A model generated the notes under the pieces. The model ran no database searches, had not been told where the DNA came from, and saw only the letters and a list, made by a program, of their open reading frames with translations. A program made the translations under genes and the position numbers. From Deltaproteobacteria bacterium (lineage in GTDB: Bacteria; Desulfobacterota; DSM-4660; Desulfatiglandales; HGW-15), in assembly GCA_019307805.1 (NCBI GenBank), contig JAFDIX010000138.1, positions 1 through 7,251 on the forward strand: 7,251 bases of DNA. The letters are read 5' to 3'. This document shows positions 5,397 to 7,251 of the stretch, piece after piece (position 1 is the stretch's first letter; every line of letters begins with the position of its first letter).

Positions 5397-5550
5397 GTGA
5401 GGTTTTGAAGGATGCGTGAGACGGTCGCCTTGTGAAAGCCGAGCTTTCGACTGATTTCAATGGTACCCGGTTCCCTGTTATAGGGGGCAAACGCCCCAAG
5501 GATGTTGAGGGCCTTATCAATGGAGTTGATTTTGGGCTGTCTTGTCTCAT
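5397..5550 (-). pseudogene. IclR-family regulator fossil (helix-turn-helix part only)
   Basis: A frame reads INSIDKALNILGAFAPYN then REPGTIEISRKLGFHKATVS and RILQNLTK. This is the N-terminal winged helix-turn-helix of IclR-family regulators, including the recognition-helix region HKATVSRIL. It then runs straight into transketolase sequence, so the effector-binding domain is gone. The only good start, ATG at 5548-5550 (MRQDSPK), is one base out of frame: a one-base loss in the AAAA run would explain it, as would loss of the true start. The start codon lies inside the palindrome at 5545-5559. The intact gene probably autoregulated and controlled the linked transketolase (inference). Confidence 0.75.
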
Positions 5551-5559
5551 ATTGTGAGA
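5545..5559. promoter_or_regulatory. Operator-like palindrome over the fossil IclR start codon
   Basis: TCTCA-TATTG-TGAGA has 5-bp arms and the same half-sites and spacing as the palindrome at 416-434. It overlaps the minus-strand ATG at 5548-5550 and lies about 7 bases downstream of a TATAAT box, a position suited to autorepression. Confidence 0.45.
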
Positions 5560-5565
5560 TTAAGT

Positions 5566-5613
5566 ATTATATTATGATGTATTTTTCTATGTCTTTTTAA
5601 TACCCCATGTCAA
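5566..5613 (-). promoter_or_regulatory. Promoter region of the fossil regulator, possibly now serving the corrinoid operon
   Basis: On the minus strand TATAAT (5566-5571, perfect) lies 18 bases after AAGACA (5590-5595). Farther upstream a perfect TTGACA (5608-5613) could pair, with an 18-base spacer, with TAGAAA (5584-5589). Transcripts from here would cross the fossil for about 440 bases and reach the corrinoid gene at 5113. No better promoter is visible for that operon. Confidence 0.45.
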
Positions 5614-5662
5614 GGAAATATTAGCCCTTGTGCCGGCCGACAAAGTCAATGATTAAAATATT

Positions 5663-5768
5663 GTAACTACACAGGTTGTTAGGTTCACGGTTGGTTGCCT
5701 TATCTTCTTACTGGTCTATGTTCATCCCTTTTTAGCCGTGAACCGTGAACCATGGAACTTTGAACCTG
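5663..5768 (+). repeat. Dispersed hairpin repeat, copy C (about 106 bp)
   Basis: It matches copy B along most of its length: GTAACTACACAGGTTGTTAG at the left, the near-identical loop around GGTCTATGTTCATCC, and GTGAACCGTGAACC followed by GAACCTG at the right. The terminal AGTAATTAC of copy B is replaced here by unrelated sequence. It ends 22 bases downstream of the flavoprotein stop codon, in the same orientation relative to the gene as copies A and B. Confidence 0.8.
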
Positions 5769-5790
5769 CAATCAGGAGATGATCTATCTT

Positions 5791-7251
5791 TTATTGCTTA
5801 TCACGCCATTCAACCTTTGGCGTTCCGTTCTCCTTCCTGATTGTAACCCATTTTTCTGCTAAAAGCGGGTTGGTGAAAGGGAAATCGGATCTTATATGCA
5901 GGCCTCGCGTCTCTCTTCTTTCCATGGCCGTGCTGAGGATCATCTCCCCGCATTCCATCAGGTCCAGCACCTCCATACACCGCATCAGATCGTGTGAGTT
6001 ATCCGCCACCAGCGTATTAATGATTTTTTCTTTCAAATCCCCGTAATATTTGAGGCCTGCTTTTAGCAAAGTTTCGGACCTCACCTTCACACCGGCATAA
6101 TCTTTCATAATCTGCTGCAGGGCCAGGTTCCCCTCTTTCCAGTTGGGGCCGTTTTCCCTCTCAACAAATCCGGAGTAGAGTTTCGCCCGTTCTTCGACGG
6201 TTGGACTCTTTTCAGCTTTCTCGAATTTCGATATGCCCTTTGCCCGATTGGCCGCGCTCTCACCGGCAAACCAGCCGAATGTAGCTGCCCCTGCAATATC
6301 GGCCCGAAAGTTCCCCACAGGGTCTCCTGCGGCAAACAATCCCGGAACACTGCTCTCCCCATTCAGATCGACATCGACGCCTCGGCCGATGAGATGGGGT
6401 TCATATTGCATGAATTCCACCATGTGTTTCCGGACATCGATTCCTTCCTCCTGCATGTAATCGAGCATGGCGGTGAGACCCTCATTCTCCATCCCCCAGA
6501 GCATGTAATCGATGTCTTCTTCGGCGGTCTCGGTGCAGTCGATGTATGCGGGTCCCCGGCCCGATTGATGCATGTCCGTAAACACCGAGTTCCAGACATC
6601 GGATGTAATATCACCCAGCTCCCTGGTGGGTTTCGTGACAAAGGGGCCAAGGGGTTTGCCTTTGGGATCCTTGTAAACCCCGATCCAGCTCGATTTTCCG
6701 CACCGGGCTATAAATTTTGGACCTGCGTGCCTGTTGGGAAATTCCATATTCACAAGCTTTGCCCCTGCCCGGTAGGCCGTGGCCTGGGCCGCTCCTGTAC
6801 AGGCCGGACAGAAGGCCGTGTTAAACATCCACCCGGGGCTGGGCGCCGGAGGATACAGTCGGCTCGCAGAACCGGTGGCAAGGATCACGGACTTGGCACG
6901 AAATATTTTCAGTACCGGCTCCTTCTTTTTTATGCTCAAGCCGATAGCGCCGACGGCCTCTCCACGGTGTGTAATGATATCCGTGATGGGCAGGTGATTC
7001 TCTATCTTTACACCCCGCTTCTTGGCCTCCCTTGTCAGGACCTCTTTTTGATTGTGCCCGGCATACTTCAACCATACCCTTGGCCGCCCGGGGAAGGCGT
7101 GTCCCATGAACTCCCATTTTCCGTGGGGTCTCATGGCGATTCCCCATTTGTCCCAATCTCTGACCCGCTCAAAGGACTGCTCCAGAAATTTTATGGTGTG
7201 GGTGCTATCGTGAAACCCACCAATGAGGCTGTTCCTTGTCTCCTTTACAAT
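5791..7251 (-). CDS. FAD-dependent oxidoreductase, AprA/fumarate reductase flavoprotein-like (C-terminal part)
   Basis: This is a flavoprotein of the succinate dehydrogenase/fumarate reductase/adenylylsulfate reductase alpha family, expected to do a redox reaction at FAD with an iron-sulfur partner. 486 residues are visible. The frame stays open to the window edge beyond the first internal ATG (7132-7134), so the true N-terminus, with the GxGxxG FAD motif, lies outside. Visible landmarks (counted from the edge) are AKSVILATGSA (119-129), a CPAC pair (148-151) before TGAAQATAYRAGAKLVNMEF, SGRGPAYID (230-238) and the FAD-binding LFAAGDPVGNFRADIAGAA (305-323), followed by a helical C-terminal domain. 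The layout recalls AprA, but the CxxC and the WLKYAGHNQ region mark a distinct subgroup; the substrate is unknown. It is not necessarily the sulfate-respiration AprA. A ferredoxin-like partner may lie upstream, outside the window. Confidence 0.82.
   Translation of the reverse strand: MVKETRNSLIGGFHDSTHTIKFLEQSFERVRDWDKWGIAMRPHGKWEFMGHAFPGRPRVWLKYAGHNQKEVLTREAKKRGVKIENHLPITDIITHRGEAVGAIGLSIKKKEPVLKIFRAKSVILATGSASRLYPPAPSPGWMFNTAFCPACTGAAQATAYRAGAKLVNMEFPNRHAGPKFIARCGKSSWIGVYKDPKGKPLGPFVTKPTRELGDITSDVWNSVFTDMHQSGRGPAYIDCTETAEEDIDYMLWGMENEGLTAMLDYMQEEGIDVRKHMVEFMQYEPHLIGRGVDVDLNGESSVPGLFAAGDPVGNFRADIAGAATFGWFAGESAANRAKGISKFEKAEKSPTVEERAKLYSGFVERENGPNWKEGNLALQQIMKDYAGVKVRSETLLKAGLKYYGDLKEKIINTLVADNSHDLMRCMEVLDLMECGEMILSTAMERRETRGLHIRSDFPFTNPLLAEKWVTIRKENGTPKVEWRDKQ

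Noticed and set aside
3007..5768. CRISPR array
   Set aside because: The repeats are long, inverted, few and separated by kilobases with genes between them; there are no regular spacers or cas genes.

Overview
The window looks like a chromosomal accessory region of an anaerobic bacterium, most likely a Desulfobacterota (sulfate-reducer type) lineage. The grounds are a corrinoid methyltransferase pair, an AprA/fumarate-reductase-like flavoprotein, a Liv-type ABC transporter gene, moderate GC and long AT-rich gaps holding dispersed repeats. The lineage is inferred from gene content only. Every gene I can support reads on the minus strand, so transcription runs from high to low coordinates.

From right to left: (1) 5791-7251, the C-terminal part of an FAD-dependent oxidoreductase whose N-terminus lies beyond the window. 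(2) 5663-5768, copy C of a dispersed hairpin repeat. (3) About 5172-5613, a gene fossil: promoter, operator-like palindrome, the helix-turn-helix start of an IclR-family regulator, then two pieces of a transketolase gene joined by deletions. (4) 4478-5113 and 3136-4473, a tightly coupled pair encoding a B12-binding corrinoid protein and a UroD/MtaA-type methyltransferase. (5) 3007-3138, repeat copy B, including a 42-bp palindrome that takes in the methyltransferase stop codon. (6) 2570-3005, a gene-free AT-rich stretch with a small IclR remnant and a very good sigma-70-type promoter. (7) 545-2569, an intact 674-residue transketolase. (8) 207-544, half a repeat (copy A), a second copy of the IclR promoter/operator block, a promoter for the next gene and three similar hairpins. 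(9) 1-206, the first 68 residues of a LivG/LivF-type ABC transporter ATPase.

The working picture is a locus shaped by duplication and decay of an ancestral iclR-transketolase unit. One transketolase survives. Pieces of the regulator, its promoter and a second transketolase remain at three places. The surviving operator-like palindrome now sits against the -35 box of the ABC transporter promoter. The fossil's promoter is the best visible promoter for the corrinoid/methyltransferase pair. A hairpin repeat of about 115 bp, or part of it, follows the stop codon of three of the four genes whose 3' ends are visible, always in the same orientation.

The combined physiology is not proven by the sequence. 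Methyl-group transfer from an unknown methylated substrate, a flavoprotein redox step, sugar-phosphate rearrangement and uptake of an organic solute could form one catabolic island. The substrate cannot be read from this window.
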